A stretch of 64,000 nt of DNA from Streptomyces odontomachi (GCF_024435355.1 NZ_JAMJWG010000008.1:62001-126000), one strand, 5' to 3'; shown: positions 33,656 through 42,521, counted from the stretch's first letter. Notes: generated from the sequence alone by a model not told the origin. Made by a program: numbers and translations.

Positions 33656-34447
33656 TCACCTTTCTGTGGATCGTGCGGGGCCGGCGTTCGGCCCCGACGG
33701 ATAGGTGCGGCAGCCCAGTTCGCGGGAGATCTCGCGTGCCGCGTCCAGCACCGCACCGCGGTAGCGCGACTCCTGGGGCAGCACCCGGTCGACCGGTCCG
33801 GAGACCCCGATCGCCGCCGCGGGCCGGCCCGCCCCGTCGAACACGACGGCCGCCACGCCCGCGACGGAGATCCGCCACTCCCCGCGGTTGACCGCGCATC
33901 CGGTCTCCCGCGTCTGCGCGAGGTCCCGGGCGAGTTCGGCGGGGTCCGTGATGGTCCGCTCGGTCCAGGCGGGCAGGTCGCGTGCGAGGAAGGCGTCGAG
34001 CGTGTCCCCGGGCAGTGCGGCGAGCAGTGCCTTGCCGGAGGCGACGCAGTGGGCCGGGGCCCGGCCGCCGATCGAGGAGTAGGCACGTACCGGCTGAGGG
34101 CTCTCCACCTTGTCCAGGTAGACGACCTCGGCATCGTCGAGTATCGACAGGTGCACCGTCTCGGCCGTCTGCTCGGCGAGCCGCCGGATGTAGTGCTGTG
34201 CGACGCGTCGTACGTCGACCCGTTCCATCACGGCACTGCCCAGCTCGAACAGCTTGACCGTGCACTCGTAGCCCGCGCCGTCGGCCGACGCACGCAGGTA
34301 TCCGGCGGCCACGAGGGTCTGCATCGTGCGATGCACGTTGCTCCTCGTCAGCTCCAGCTCGCGGGCGAGTTCGCTCACCCCGCGGGGGCCCGCGCTGCGC
34401 GCCACCGTCTCCAGCACCCTGAGCCCTTTCAACAACGTACTGTCCAT
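33656..34447 (-). CDS. IclR-family transcriptional regulator
   Basis: A 263-residue protein. I chose the ATG giving MDSTLLKGLRVLE. A start 14 codons upstream would place the palindromic operator inside the gene. The N-terminal winged helix is GVSELARELELTRSNVHRTMQTL. The effector domain shows ETVHLSILDDAEVVYLDKVE, AHCVASGKALLA and ISVAGVAAVVFDGAGRPAAAIGVSGP. It is the first gene of the catabolic operon and is divergent from an MHS-type transporter. It probably senses the imported acid. Related palindromes lie just upstream of its own start and in front of the transporter. Confidence 0.92.
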   Translation of the reverse strand: MDSTLLKGLRVLETVARSAGPRGVSELARELELTRSNVHRTMQTLVAAGYLRASADGAGYECTVKLFELGSAVMERVDVRRVAQHYIRRLAEQTAETVHLSILDDAEVVYLDKVESPQPVRAYSSIGGRAPAHCVASGKALLAALPGDTLDAFLARDLPAWTERTITDPAELARDLAQTRETGCAVNRGEWRISVAGVAAVVFDGAGRPAAAIGVSGPVDRVLPQESRYRGAVLDAAREISRELGCRTYPSGPNAGPARSTER

Positions 34448-34468
34448 GCGTTCCAAAATATGGAACGC
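34448..34468. promoter_or_regulatory. IclR-type operator palindrome (iclR operon side)
   Basis: GCGTTCCA and TGGAACGC form a perfect inverted repeat of 8-bp arms with a 5-bp AT-only spacer, immediately upstream of the iclR start codon. The TTCCA/TGGAA core is the classic IclR-family half-site pair. Its position fits autorepression. Confidence 0.78.
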
Positions 34469-34567
34469 CTTTCTGAAATGCAAACACACCCTAGATACGT
34501 GAGAAGCGTGAGGTCAATCCGTTGACGAACGGGCAGGCCGGTGCTGAACTGTGTCGAACTTTAAACA

Positions 34568-34590
34568 GGCGTTCTACATATTAGGACGCC
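34568..34590. promoter_or_regulatory. Second IclR-type operator palindrome (transporter side)
   Basis: GGCGTTCT and AGGACGCC form an inverted repeat with one mismatch around a 7-bp AT-rich spacer. The 21-bp core shares 14 of 21 positions with the palindrome at 34448-34468. It lies ~105 bases before the MHS transporter start, so one regulator could control both directions. Confidence 0.7.
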
Positions 34591-34693
34591 ACCATGTTCG
34601 GCAACGCTCGGCAACGCTCGGCAGCGCTCGACTCGGCAGTGCCCGACCTTGCATGCTCGGCCCGGCCGGCCCACCCGAAGGCAGGAGGCAAAG

Positions 34694-36046
34694 GTGCCCG
34701 AAACTTCGCCCGGCACGCAGACCGCCGTACGGCGCAACGTCGCCCGTGCGGCGGCCGGCAACGTCCTGGAGATGTACGACTTCACCGTCTACGGCTTCTA
34801 CGCCTCGGCCATCGCCAAGACGGTGTTCCCCACCGGCAACGACCTCGTCTCGCTGATCCTGTCGTTCGCCACGTTCGGCGTGGGGTTCCTGATGCGTCCG
34901 CTCGGCGCCGTCGTCCTGGGCGGGTACATGGACCGGCGCGGACGCCGCGCCGGACTGCTGCTGAGCCTTGCGATCATGTCGGTCGGCGTCGTCCTGATCG
35001 CCGTCGTCCCGACCTACGCGAGCATCGGCCTCGCCTCGCCGGTCCTCGTGGTGCTGGCCCGGCTGCTCCAAGGGTTCTCGGCCGGGGCGGAGTCGAGCGG
35101 CGTGTCGGTCTACCTCGCGGAGATCTCCACCCCCGGCCGTCGGGGCTTCTTCGTCAGCTGGCAGTCGGCGGGGCAGCAGATCAGCGTGCTCACCGCCGCC
35201 CTCGTGGGCATCGCGCTCTCCCTGACGCTCAGCCCGGCGCAGATCGACGCCTGGGGCTGGCGGGTGCCGTTCCTGGTCGGCAGCCTCGTCCTGCCCGCGG
35301 TGTTCTGGATCCGCCGCACCCTGCCCGAGACGGAGTCGTTCGCGCGGCGCACCAGCTCCGGGGCGCCGAACTTCCGGTCCGTGTACCGCTCGCTGCTGGC
35401 CTCCTGGCGGATCGTGCTGGTCGCCGTCGCCCTCGTGACGCTGACCAGCGTGATGTTCTACCTGATCACGGCCTACACCCCCACCTTCGGACAGCGGGAG
35501 CTGGGGCTCAGCTCGCTGAGCGCCTTCGTGGTGGCGGGCCTCGTCGGGGTGTCCAACTTCGTGTGGATCCCCCTCGCGGGCCTGCTCTCCGACCGGATCG
35601 GACGCACGCCGCTGCTGATCGGCTCCGCGCTGCTCGTCGCGCTGACGTCCTATCCCCTGATGCTGTGGCTGGTCGCGGACCCCTCGTTCGGCAGGATGCT
35701 GGGGGTGCTCCTGATCTTCTCCCTGCTCTACGGCGCGTACCAGGGCACCATGGTCGTCACGCTGACCGAACTCATGCCGGGGAAGGTGCGCGCGACCGGC
35801 TTCGCCGTCGCCTACAGCCTCGCGCAGGCGATCTTCGGCGGATTCACCCCCACCATCTGCACCGCCCTGATCGACGCCACCGGCGGCAACGGTGCGATGC
35901 CGGGCCTCTGGCTGGCCGGCGCCGCCCTTGTCTCGCTGGCCGGCGCCGTGATCGTGAAGCGCGGCCGCATGCTCGCCCCGGAGCCGGAGGCGACCACCTC
36001 GCACGCCGCCTCGGGCGCCGACCCGGATGCTCGAATATCCTCCTAA
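34694..36046 (+). CDS. MFS transporter, metabolite:H+ symporter (MHS) type
   Basis: A 450-residue protein; the GTG with GGAGGCAAAG just upstream is preferred over an ATG 15 codons earlier. It has 12 predicted helices and the MHS signatures GNVLEMYDFTVYGFYAS in helix 1, RPLGAVVLGGYMDRRGRRAGL in loop 2-3 and LQGFSAGAESSGVSVYLAE in helix 4-5. Family members import organic acids such as shikimate, citrate or aromatic acids. With the divergent IclR-controlled CoA-ligation operon, it likely imports that operon's substrate. The TAA stop is embedded in a CCTCCTAAGGAGG palindrome. Confidence 0.9.
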   Translation: MPETSPGTQTAVRRNVARAAAGNVLEMYDFTVYGFYASAIAKTVFPTGNDLVSLILSFATFGVGFLMRPLGAVVLGGYMDRRGRRAGLLLSLAIMSVGVVLIAVVPTYASIGLASPVLVVLARLLQGFSAGAESSGVSVYLAEISTPGRRGFFVSWQSAGQQISVLTAALVGIALSLTLSPAQIDAWGWRVPFLVGSLVLPAVFWIRRTLPETESFARRTSSGAPNFRSVYRSLLASWRIVLVAVALVTLTSVMFYLITAYTPTFGQRELGLSSLSAFVVAGLVGVSNFVWIPLAGLLSDRIGRTPLLIGSALLVALTSYPLMLWLVADPSFGRMLGVLLIFSLLYGAYQGTMVVTLTELMPGKVRATGFAVAYSLAQAIFGGFTPTICTALIDATGGNGAMPGLWLAGAALVSLAGAVIVKRGRMLAPEPEATTSHAASGADPDARISS

Positions 36047-36051
36047 GGAGG
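36038..36051 (+). repeat. TCCTCC-TAA-GGAGG palindrome across stop codon
   Basis: A short inverted repeat whose centre is the TAA stop of the MHS transporter. Its right arm, GGAGG, is a perfect ribosome-binding sequence with no nearby good start except a TTG at 36063. It may form a small hairpin that hides the site. Confidence 0.6.
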
Positions 36052-36085
36052 ACATTTTCCCGTTGACCGGGAGGCAGGCGGAACC

Positions 36086-36874
36086 ATGGCCGTGAAACCC
36101 GAAGGCACGCCCTGCTGGGCCGATGCGATGTTCCCCGATCTCCAGGCCGCGAAGGACTTCTACGGCGAGCTGCTGGGCTGGACCTTCGGTGCGACGTCCG
36201 AGCAGTACGGGAACTACACGCAGGCGTTCTCCGGGGGCGAGAACGTCGCCGCGCTCTCGCCCCTGATGCCCGGCTGGGAGGGCCCGCCGGCCTGGAACGT
36301 CTACTTCGCGTCACCGGACGTCGACGCCACCGCCGCCATGGTCAGTGCCAACGGCGGCGACCTCCTGATGGAGCCGACGGCGGTCGGTGACTTCGGCAGG
36401 ATGCTGATGGCCAGGGACCCGAGCGGGGTGGTCTTCGGCGTCTGGCAGGCCGGTACGCACCAGGGCTTCGAGAAGCAGGGCGAGCCGGGCTCGTACGCCT
36501 GGGTCGAGGTCACCACGCGCGACACGGCGAAGGCGGACGCCTTCTTCCCGGCCGTCTTCGGCTACGGCGTGCGGAGCGTGCAGGACGAGGCCGTCGACTT
36601 CAAGGTCTTCACCTTGGGCGACGACCCCGTGGCCGGCCGTATGAAGATGACGGAGAACTGGCCCGCCGAGGTCCCGCCCTACGTCAACGTCTATTTCGCC
36701 GTGGCCGACTGCGACGCCGCGGTCGGCACCGTGACCCGGCACGGCGGACGGGTCCACTTCGGTCCGCACGACAGCCCGTTCGGCCGCTTCGCCGCCGTCT
36801 CCGACCCGCAGGGCGCGACGCTCTCCGTGATCGACCTCGGGACGACCGAGGGAGAGCTGCCCGAGATCAGCTGA
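36086..36874 (+). CDS. VOC (glyoxalase/bleomycin-resistance fold) family protein, two modules
   Basis: A 262-residue protein made of two vicinal-oxygen-chelate modules (about 8-120 and 137-255). Each has the pattern CWADAMFPDLQAAKDFYGELLGW, or AWVEVTTRDTAKADAFFPAVFGY, and ends in DPSGVVFGVWQ, or DPQGATLSVIDL. It resembles the actinobacterial Cfp30B-like 'hydroxylase' proteins, whose activity is not established. Start: ATG after GGCGGAACC. It follows the MHS transporter by 39 bases and could be co-transcribed. Confidence 0.85.
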   Translation: MAVKPEGTPCWADAMFPDLQAAKDFYGELLGWTFGATSEQYGNYTQAFSGGENVAALSPLMPGWEGPPAWNVYFASPDVDATAAMVSANGGDLLMEPTAVGDFGRMLMARDPSGVVFGVWQAGTHQGFEKQGEPGSYAWVEVTTRDTAKADAFFPAVFGYGVRSVQDEAVDFKVFTLGDDPVAGRMKMTENWPAEVPPYVNVYFAVADCDAAVGTVTRHGGRVHFGPHDSPFGRFAAVSDPQGATLSVIDLGTTEGELPEIS

Positions 36875-36905
36875 CCGGGACGGCGGCACCGCGTACGGGA
36901 CGCGG

Positions 36906-38321
36906 TCACCGCTCGGGAGCGGCCCCGCCGGGTGGCTCCGGCGCCGGGTCGTGGCCACGGATGGCGGCGTCGACCAGCTGGACGGGATGGACGACGGGTA
37001 TGCCCTCGTCCAGGTACCGGCGGATCTGGAGCAGGCACCCGGCGTTGGCGGTGGCGACCACGTCGGGCCGCACCGCCGCCAGGTTGCGGGCCTTGCGCCG
37101 GCCGAGGTCCTCGGCGGTGTCGGGCTGGACCAGGTTGTAGATCCCGGCCGAACCGCAGCACAGTTCGGCCTCGGCGACGTCCTGGACCGACAGCCCGGGG
37201 ATGGTTTCCAGGACCTGCCTGGGCTGCTTCCTGACCCCCTGCGCGTTGGCCAGGTGGCAGGCGTCGTGGTACGCGACGCGGGTGTCCAGCGGCGCACGGG
37301 GCGCCCGCACGGGCAGCTCGGCGAGCACCTCGTGGACGTCGCGCACCTTCGCCGTGAACGCGGCGGCCTTGTCCGCGTACCCGGGGTCCTCCCGCAGCAG
37401 GGCGGCGTACTCCTTGAGGTTCGAGCCGCAGCCGGCCACGTTCGTGACGATCACGTCCAGGTCGTACCGCGCGAACATGTCGATCGTCGCGCGGGCCCGC
37501 GCCAGCCCCTCGTCCGCCCGGCCCGCGTGCATCGACAACGCCCCGCAGCACTGGTCGTCCTGGGGCACGTGGACGTCGCAGCCCTCCGCGGTGAGCACCC
37601 GCACGGTCGCCGCGTTGACGTCGCCGAAGAAGACCCGCTGGGCGCAGCCGGCGAGCATCCCGACCCGGAGCCGGGTGGCACCGGCGGCCGGGGTGTACGG
37701 GCGGGTCCTGGTGAACAGCGTCCTTGCCGTCACCGGTGGAAGGAGCGCCTCGGCGGCCCGCAGCCGGGCCGGGAGCCGCCTCATCACCCCCGACCTGTGC
37801 AGCAGGAAACGCAGTCCGATGCGGCGGTAGAGCAGCCCGCCGAGTGCGGCGATCCGCAGGCGGCGGGGGTACGGGAAGAGCCGGAAGATCAGGGCCCGGA
37901 ACAGCCGGTCCGGCACCGTCCGCGGGATGTTCCGCTCGACCTGCGGCCGTACGGACTCGATGAGTTCGCCGTACTTCACGCCCGAGGGGCACGCGGTCAC
38001 GCAGGCCAGGCAGCCCAGGCAGGAGTCCATGTGCCGGCCGAAGGCCTCGTCGAGCCCGATCTCGCCGCGTGCGGCCAGGTCCATCAGGTAGATACGGCCC
38101 CGCGGGGACTCCGCCTCCTCACCGGTGACCGCGTAGGTGGGGCAGGTGGGCAGGCAGAACCCGCAGTGCACGCACTCGTCGAGGAGCTCACGCCGGGGCG
38201 GGTGCACGGCGTCGAACGCGCCGTTGCCGAGCGCGTCGCCGGCCCTCGCGGCACTGCCGGTCGGGGTGCTGCCGATCGCGTCGCTGCCGATCGGGGCGCC
38301 GGTGTTGTCGGCGGTCGTCAC
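36906..38321 (-). CDS. glcF: Glycolate oxidase iron-sulfur subunit (GlcF-like)
   Basis: A 471-residue protein with a GTG start, one base after the GlcE stop. Two ferredoxin-type [4Fe-4S] sites are clear: CVHCGFCLPTCPTY (about residue 50) and CLGCLACVTACPSG (about 102). Two CCG domains follow, with DQCCGALSMHAGR and ELCCGSAGIYN, which hold a further redox centre in this family. It passes electrons from the flavin subunits encoded just upstream to the respiratory chain. The N-terminal ~30 residues are a Gly/Ser/Ala extension. Substrate is inferred as glycolate or a related 2-hydroxyacid. Confidence 0.88.
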   Translation of the reverse strand: MTTADNTGAPIGSDAIGSTPTGSAARAGDALGNGAFDAVHPPRRELLDECVHCGFCLPTCPTYAVTGEEAESPRGRIYLMDLAARGEIGLDEAFGRHMDSCLGCLACVTACPSGVKYGELIESVRPQVERNIPRTVPDRLFRALIFRLFPYPRRLRIAALGGLLYRRIGLRFLLHRSGVMRRLPARLRAAEALLPPVTARTLFTRTRPYTPAAGATRLRVGMLAGCAQRVFFGDVNAATVRVLTAEGCDVHVPQDDQCCGALSMHAGRADEGLARARATIDMFARYDLDVIVTNVAGCGSNLKEYAALLREDPGYADKAAAFTAKVRDVHEVLAELPVRAPRAPLDTRVAYHDACHLANAQGVRKQPRQVLETIPGLSVQDVAEAELCCGSAGIYNLVQPDTAEDLGRRKARNLAAVRPDVVATANAGCLLQIRRYLDEGIPVVHPVQLVDAAIRGHDPAPEPPGGAAPER

Positions 38322-38322
38322 G

Positions 38323-39636
38323 TCAGGCCTCCTTCACGCCGGAGTCGTCCGGGTGCTCGCCGTCGCTTTCGGGCGGCGCGGGCAGCCAGCCGGCGAACCG
38401 GCCGGCACCGAAGCGTCCCCGGGGGTCGAAGCTGTGCTTGATCGCGCGCATGACCGGCACGGCGGCCGGCGGCCTGCCCCAGGCGGGAAAGTCGTCGGGC
38501 AGCCCGTCCCGACGCAGCAGGGTGCAGGTGCCGCCCGCACGGTCGACCGTGTCGCGCAGCCGGCCGGCGACCGCCCGGTGGCCGGCCGCGTCGCCGCCGT
38601 GCAGGCGCACGGTGTACACCCCGACGCCGACGGAACCCGCGGTCCGGATGCCCACTTCGCCGTCGTCCCCGGGCAGCGCATCGGCGATCCGGGCCGCCGT
38701 GGTGGGCAGCGCGCCGAAGCGCAGCACCGTGTCGCCGGGCCCGCCCAGGGACACCCGGTCGACTTCCGTCCAGTGCTCCGCCGCCTCGTGCGCGGTCAGC
38801 AGCCGGGGGCCCGCGTCGTCGTCCGGGATGGCGTGTTCCGAGGTGCCGGCGTCCGAGGTGCCGGCGTCCGCGATGTCGTCGTCCGCGATGAGTTCCCGCA
38901 GCGCCGCGGCCCGCCGGTGGGTCCCGTCCGCCGTGCCCTCCAGGCGGACCAGCAGCCGGCCGCCGGCCCATCCCAGGGCGGCCGGTTCCAGACCGCCGGC
39001 CAGGATGCGGGTGGCCAGCCGGTACGCGTGGGACGGTGCGGCGGTGACGGCGACGGTGCGTACCGACTCCGGGAGCGGGTGCAGGCGCAGCACGACCTCG
39101 GCGACCGCGCCGAGGGTGCCCAGCGAGCCGTGGAAGAGCTTGGCGAGGTCGTAGCCCGCCACGTTCTTGATCACATGGCCACCGGAGCCGGCCGCCGTGC
39201 CGTCGGCGAGGACGACGGTGATGCCGATGACGAGGTCGCGCAGCATGCCGTAGCCCTGTTGCAACGGCCCGGCGTCGGCCGTGGCGAGCAGGCCGGCGAT
39301 GCTCGCGTCGGAGCGAGCCGGGTCGAAGGCGACGCGCTGGCCGCTCTGCGCCAGTTCGGCCTGGAGGTCGGACAGGCGCGTGCCGGCCCGCACCTGGACC
39401 GTCATGTCGGCGGGGTTGTGGGCGACGACACCGGTGAGCGCGGTGCCGTCGAGTACGGCGTCGGGCGTCTCGGGCCGGCCGCCCCAGCCCGTCGCCGAGC
39501 CGGTGCCGGCCAGCAGCAGCCGGGGAGCGGACGAGGCCGTGTCGCGCACCGCGGCGCACACCTCGGCGAGGTCGGTCGGGCGAAGCCGCTGCACGGCGGC
39601 GGGCGGGGCGGTTCGACTCCGGGTCACCGGGCTCAC
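38323..39636 (-). CDS. glcE: FAD-binding oxidase subunit (GlcE-like)
   Basis: A 437-residue protein. The start is a GTG overlapping the GlcD stop (GTGA), with a second GTG one codon earlier. The PCMH-type FAD domain is shorter than in GlcD: LLLAGTGSATGWGG, DMTVQVRAGTRLSDLQ and HVIKNVAGYDLAKLFHGSLGTLG, the last being the GlcE-type FAD loop. A low-complexity insert with repeated DAGTS units lies near residue 290. With GlcD and GlcF it forms the three-part glycolate oxidase complex. Confidence 0.87.
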   Translation of the reverse strand: MSPVTRSRTAPPAAVQRLRPTDLAEVCAAVRDTASSAPRLLLAGTGSATGWGGRPETPDAVLDGTALTGVVAHNPADMTVQVRAGTRLSDLQAELAQSGQRVAFDPARSDASIAGLLATADAGPLQQGYGMLRDLVIGITVVLADGTAAGSGGHVIKNVAGYDLAKLFHGSLGTLGAVAEVVLRLHPLPESVRTVAVTAAPSHAYRLATRILAGGLEPAALGWAGGRLLVRLEGTADGTHRRAAALRELIADDDIADAGTSDAGTSEHAIPDDDAGPRLLTAHEAAEHWTEVDRVSLGGPGDTVLRFGALPTTAARIADALPGDDGEVGIRTAGSVGVGVYTVRLHGGDAAGHRAVAGRLRDTVDRAGGTCTLLRRDGLPDDFPAWGRPPAAVPVMRAIKHSFDPRGRFGAGRFAGWLPAPPESDGEHPDDSGVKEA

Positions 39637-41090
39637 CACCGTTCCGCCAGGCCGGCGGTCTCGGCCGGGTGCGGCTTGTGCGGTCCCGGCTGCTCGCCGC
39701 ACAGCCGCGGCGTCGGCAGCAGCTTGCCGGGGTTGCAGATGTTCTGCGGGTCGTAGGCCTGCCGCAGCAGCGCCATGGTGGCGAGGTCATCGGCGGTGAA
39801 CTGGCGGACCATCGAGCAGACCTTGTCCGTGCCGATGCCGTGCTCGCCGGAGAGCGACCCGCCGAGGTCGACGCAGAGTTCGGCGATGGCCGACGACAGC
39901 TCCTCGGCACGGTCGTGTTCACCCGCGGACTCGTTGTAGAGGACGAGCGGGTGCAGGTTGCCGTCCCCGGCGTGGAAGACGTTCGCGACGCGCAGTCCGG
40001 CCGCGTCCGCGAGTTCGGCGATCCGGGTCAGCGCCTCGGCGAGCCGGGTGCGCGGCACCACGCCGTCCTGGACGAAGTAGTTCGGGCTGATCCGCCCCAT
40101 CGCGGCGAAGGCGGCCTTGCGTCCCTTCCAGATCGCCGTACGCTCCTCGTCCGTCTCGGCGACCCGCAGCTTCGTCGTGCCGTGCTCGCGGCACAGCCCG
40201 AGCACCTGGTCGAACTGGGTGGCCACCTCCCCTTCGGGCCCGTCGAGTTCCACGATCAACGCCGCGGCGGCGCCCCGCGTGTAGCCCGCCGCGACGGCCA
40301 CCTCGACCGCCTCGATGGCCAGCGTGTCCATCATCTCGACCGCGGCGGGCACGATCCCCCGGGCCACGATGGCGGAGACCGTGCGGCAGGACTGCTCGAC
40401 GGAGGGGAAGTCGGCGACCACGGTGCGCACGACGGCGGGCCGCGGCAGCAGCTTCACGGTGATCTCGGTGACGATCCCGAGCGTGCCCTCCGAGCCGATG
40501 AACGCGCCCAGCAGGTCGTAGCCGCCCTGGTGCGCCGAGTCGCCGCCGAGGGTCGTGACCGTGCCGTCCGGCAGCACCACCTCGGCCGCGAGTACGTGGT
40601 TGACCGTGAACCCGTACTTCAGGCAGTGCGCACCACCGGAGTTCTCCGCGACGTTGCCGCCGATCGTGCAGACCTGCTGGCTGGACGGATCGGGGGCGAA
40701 GTACAGGCCGTGCTCGGACACGGTTCGGGTGATGTCGAGGTTGGTCACGCCCGGTTGCACCCGCGCCCGGCGGTGCACGGGGTCGACCTCGAGGACCGCG
40801 CGCAGCCGCTGCACCGAGATCACCACACCCTCGGCGACGGGCAGCGCCCCACCCGACAACCCCGTGCCGGCGCCGCGGGCGACGAACGGGATCCGGTGCC
40901 GGGCGCACACCCGTACCGCCGCGGCGACCTGTTCGGTGGTGCGCGGCAGCAGCACCAGGGCCGGGGTGACCCGGTACCCGGTGAGCCCGTCGCACTCGTA
41001 GGACCGCAGCTCCACCGGGTCGTCGATGAGGCCGTCCGGGCCGACCGCCGTCAGGAACTCCTCGCGCGCCCGGTCCTGTGCCAAGGCCAT
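39633..41090 (-). CDS. glcD: FAD-linked 2-hydroxyacid oxidase (GlcD-like)
   Basis: A 485-residue protein with ATG after GAGGTTGCCCC. FAD_binding_4 motifs are present: PFVARGAGTGLSGGALP, VCTIGGNVAENSGGAHCLKYG and LLGAFIGSEGTLGIVTE. The C-terminal FAD-oxidase domain ends with FHAGDGNLHPL, GSLSGEHGIGTDKV and DPQNICNPGKLLP. It is the catalytic subunit oxidising glycolate, D-lactate or a similar hydroxyacid. It lies downstream of a MatC-like transporter and aconitase X, which suggests use of a hydroxyacid released in that pathway. Two operator-like palindromes precede it. Confidence 0.92.
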   Translation of the reverse strand: MALAQDRAREEFLTAVGPDGLIDDPVELRSYECDGLTGYRVTPALVLLPRTTEQVAAAVRVCARHRIPFVARGAGTGLSGGALPVAEGVVISVQRLRAVLEVDPVHRRARVQPGVTNLDITRTVSEHGLYFAPDPSSQQVCTIGGNVAENSGGAHCLKYGFTVNHVLAAEVVLPDGTVTTLGGDSAHQGGYDLLGAFIGSEGTLGIVTEITVKLLPRPAVVRTVVADFPSVEQSCRTVSAIVARGIVPAAVEMMDTLAIEAVEVAVAAGYTRGAAAALIVELDGPEGEVATQFDQVLGLCREHGTTKLRVAETDEERTAIWKGRKAAFAAMGRISPNYFVQDGVVPRTRLAEALTRIAELADAAGLRVANVFHAGDGNLHPLVLYNESAGEHDRAEELSSAIAELCVDLGGSLSGEHGIGTDKVCSMVRQFTADDLATMALLRQAYDPQNICNPGKLLPTPRLCGEQPGPHKPHPAETAGLAERW

Positions 41091-41107
41091 GGGGCAACCT
41101 CCAGTCG

Positions 41108-41135
41108 GTTCCGAGGTCCTTGTTCCGAGGTCCTT
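41108..41135 (-). repeat. Perfect 14-bp tandem duplication in glcD leader
   Basis: GTTCCGAGGTCCTT occurs twice head to tail, 18 bases before the glcD start codon, just upstream of the ribosome-binding sequence. It would lie in the 5' leader of the glcDEF transcript. Confidence 0.85.
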
Positions 41136-41172
41136 CGCCACACCCGTGTGAGGTCCCTCGACACACCGCATA

Positions 41173-41190
41173 GTGGAATTCTTATTCCAC
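41173..41190. promoter_or_regulatory. Operator-like palindrome 1 upstream of glcD
   Basis: GTGGAAT-TCTT-ATTCCAC is a perfect inverted repeat of 7-bp arms. The TGGAA/TTCCA halves resemble IclR-family sites. It lies between the glcD start and the end of the MatC-like transporter gene. Confidence 0.68.
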
Positions 41191-41216
41191 AATGCGGTTC
41201 TTCGCCACTGCCGGGT

Positions 41217-41234
41217 GCGGAATTCTTGTTCCGC
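41217..41234. promoter_or_regulatory. Operator-like palindrome 2 upstream of glcD
   Basis: GCGGAAT-TCTT-GTTCCGC has the same GGAATTCTT core and the same spacer as the previous site, 44 bp away (about four helical turns). The pair suggests cooperative binding of two dimers. Confidence 0.68.
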
Positions 41235-41255
41235 TGCTGCCCGGCGATCGACGTC

Positions 41256-42521
41256 TCATCCCGGCCCGAGGGTGGGGAGCAGCCAGCCGATCAGCGGTAC
41301 GACGGCGGCGACGGACAGGGACCACGCCAGGAGTCTGCGGAACATCCGCGGCTGCTCCGGCTCGGGGCTGCTGGCGAGCACCAGGCCCCCCGACAGGTGG
41401 TACGGGCTGGGGGACGACACCACGATCGCCCAGCACACCGCGCAGACGATCAGCAGCAGCGCGGTCCCCTCGACTCCGGAGGTGACGTGCAGCGCCACCG
41501 GGACGACCAGGCCCAGTACGGCCACCGAGGACGACTCGAAGGACGCGAACAGCGAGCCGACGTAGGTGAGCGCGAGGATCGCAAGACCGGTGCTGCTGAT
41601 TCCGCCGAGGTGGTGGGAGATCGCCTTGAGGGTGCCGACCTGTTGCAGGACTCCGACGTAGAGCAGTACGCCGGTGATCACCAGCACCACGGACCACGGC
41701 AGGGCGCGCACCGTCTCCTTCTCGTCGGGACGGTGCACGACCTGGAGGACGAGGGCCACGGAGAACGCGGCGAGACCGACGTCGACGTCGAAGACCAGCA
41801 CGGTGGCCACGAACGCCGCGATGCCGAGGAGCGAGGTGATCTGGTACGGGGTGGTCCGGGGCGTGGTGGTGCCGGACGCCGCGGGGTCGCGGGCGACGTC
41901 CGGGCCCGGCGGGCGGCGGATCAGCGCAGGCCCGCCGAAGAGCGCGAACGCGACGCATGCCACGAGCAGGTTGAGGGCGAACTCGATCAGGAAGAGACCG
42001 GGTGCCGAGAGCGGGCGCCCCGCCTCCTTCGCCAGGGTCAGGACGAGTTGCCCCCAGACGCTGATCGGCGAGAATCCGCCGGCCAGGGCCCCCGATATGG
42101 TCACCAGGCCCATCATGACCGGATTGATCCGCCGCTGCTGCGCGGCGCGTATCGCGATCGGCACGACGATGGCGAGCGATGCCGCCGGCAGTGCCCCGAT
42201 CCCGCTGAGCGCGGCGGCGAGCGCGAACATGATCCACGGCAGCATCCAGTCGCGACGGCCCGTCGCCCCGACCGCGAGACCCGTCAGCAGGTCGATCGCG
42301 CCGGAGCGCTGGGCATGCCCGAACAGGAAGGTCACGCCGAGGATGAGGACGACCAGGCTGCCGGGGAAGCGCGCGAAGTAGGCGTCGACGGGGACGCCCG
42401 CCACGAGGCAGAGCAGGAACCCGGCGGGGATGGTGGTGAATCCGACGTTCATGTGCCGGGCCATGGCGATGGCGAACGCCAGGACCAGCAGGGCGAGGGA
42501 GAAGATCTGGACGGGCGACAT
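41256..42521 (-). CDS. Dicarboxylate transporter-like membrane protein (MatC/SLC13-like)
   Basis: A 421-residue protein with about 11-12 hydrophobic helices and no signal peptide. The conserved N-terminal part (MNVGFTTIPAGFLLCLVAGVPVDAYFARFPGSLVVLILGVTFLFGHAQ, here summarised) resembles the MatC N-terminal family of dicarboxylate carriers. Repeated Gly/Ser/Pro-containing loops (LSGIGALPAASLAIVVP, GALAGGFSPISVWG, ESSSVAVLGLVVPVAL, VVSSPSPYHLSGGL) fit the elevator-type ion transporter superfamily. It likely carries the acid used by the co-oriented aconitase X and glycolate-oxidase-like genes. Confidence 0.72.
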   Translation of the reverse strand: MSPVQIFSLALLVLAFAIAMARHMNVGFTTIPAGFLLCLVAGVPVDAYFARFPGSLVVLILGVTFLFGHAQRSGAIDLLTGLAVGATGRRDWMLPWIMFALAAALSGIGALPAASLAIVVPIAIRAAQQRRINPVMMGLVTISGALAGGFSPISVWGQLVLTLAKEAGRPLSAPGLFLIEFALNLLVACVAFALFGGPALIRRPPGPDVARDPAASGTTTPRTTPYQITSLLGIAAFVATVLVFDVDVGLAAFSVALVLQVVHRPDEKETVRALPWSVVLVITGVLLYVGVLQQVGTLKAISHHLGGISSTGLAILALTYVGSLFASFESSSVAVLGLVVPVALHVTSGVEGTALLLIVCAVCWAIVVSSPSPYHLSGGLVLASSPEPEQPRMFRRLLAWSLSVAAVVPLIGWLLPTLGPG

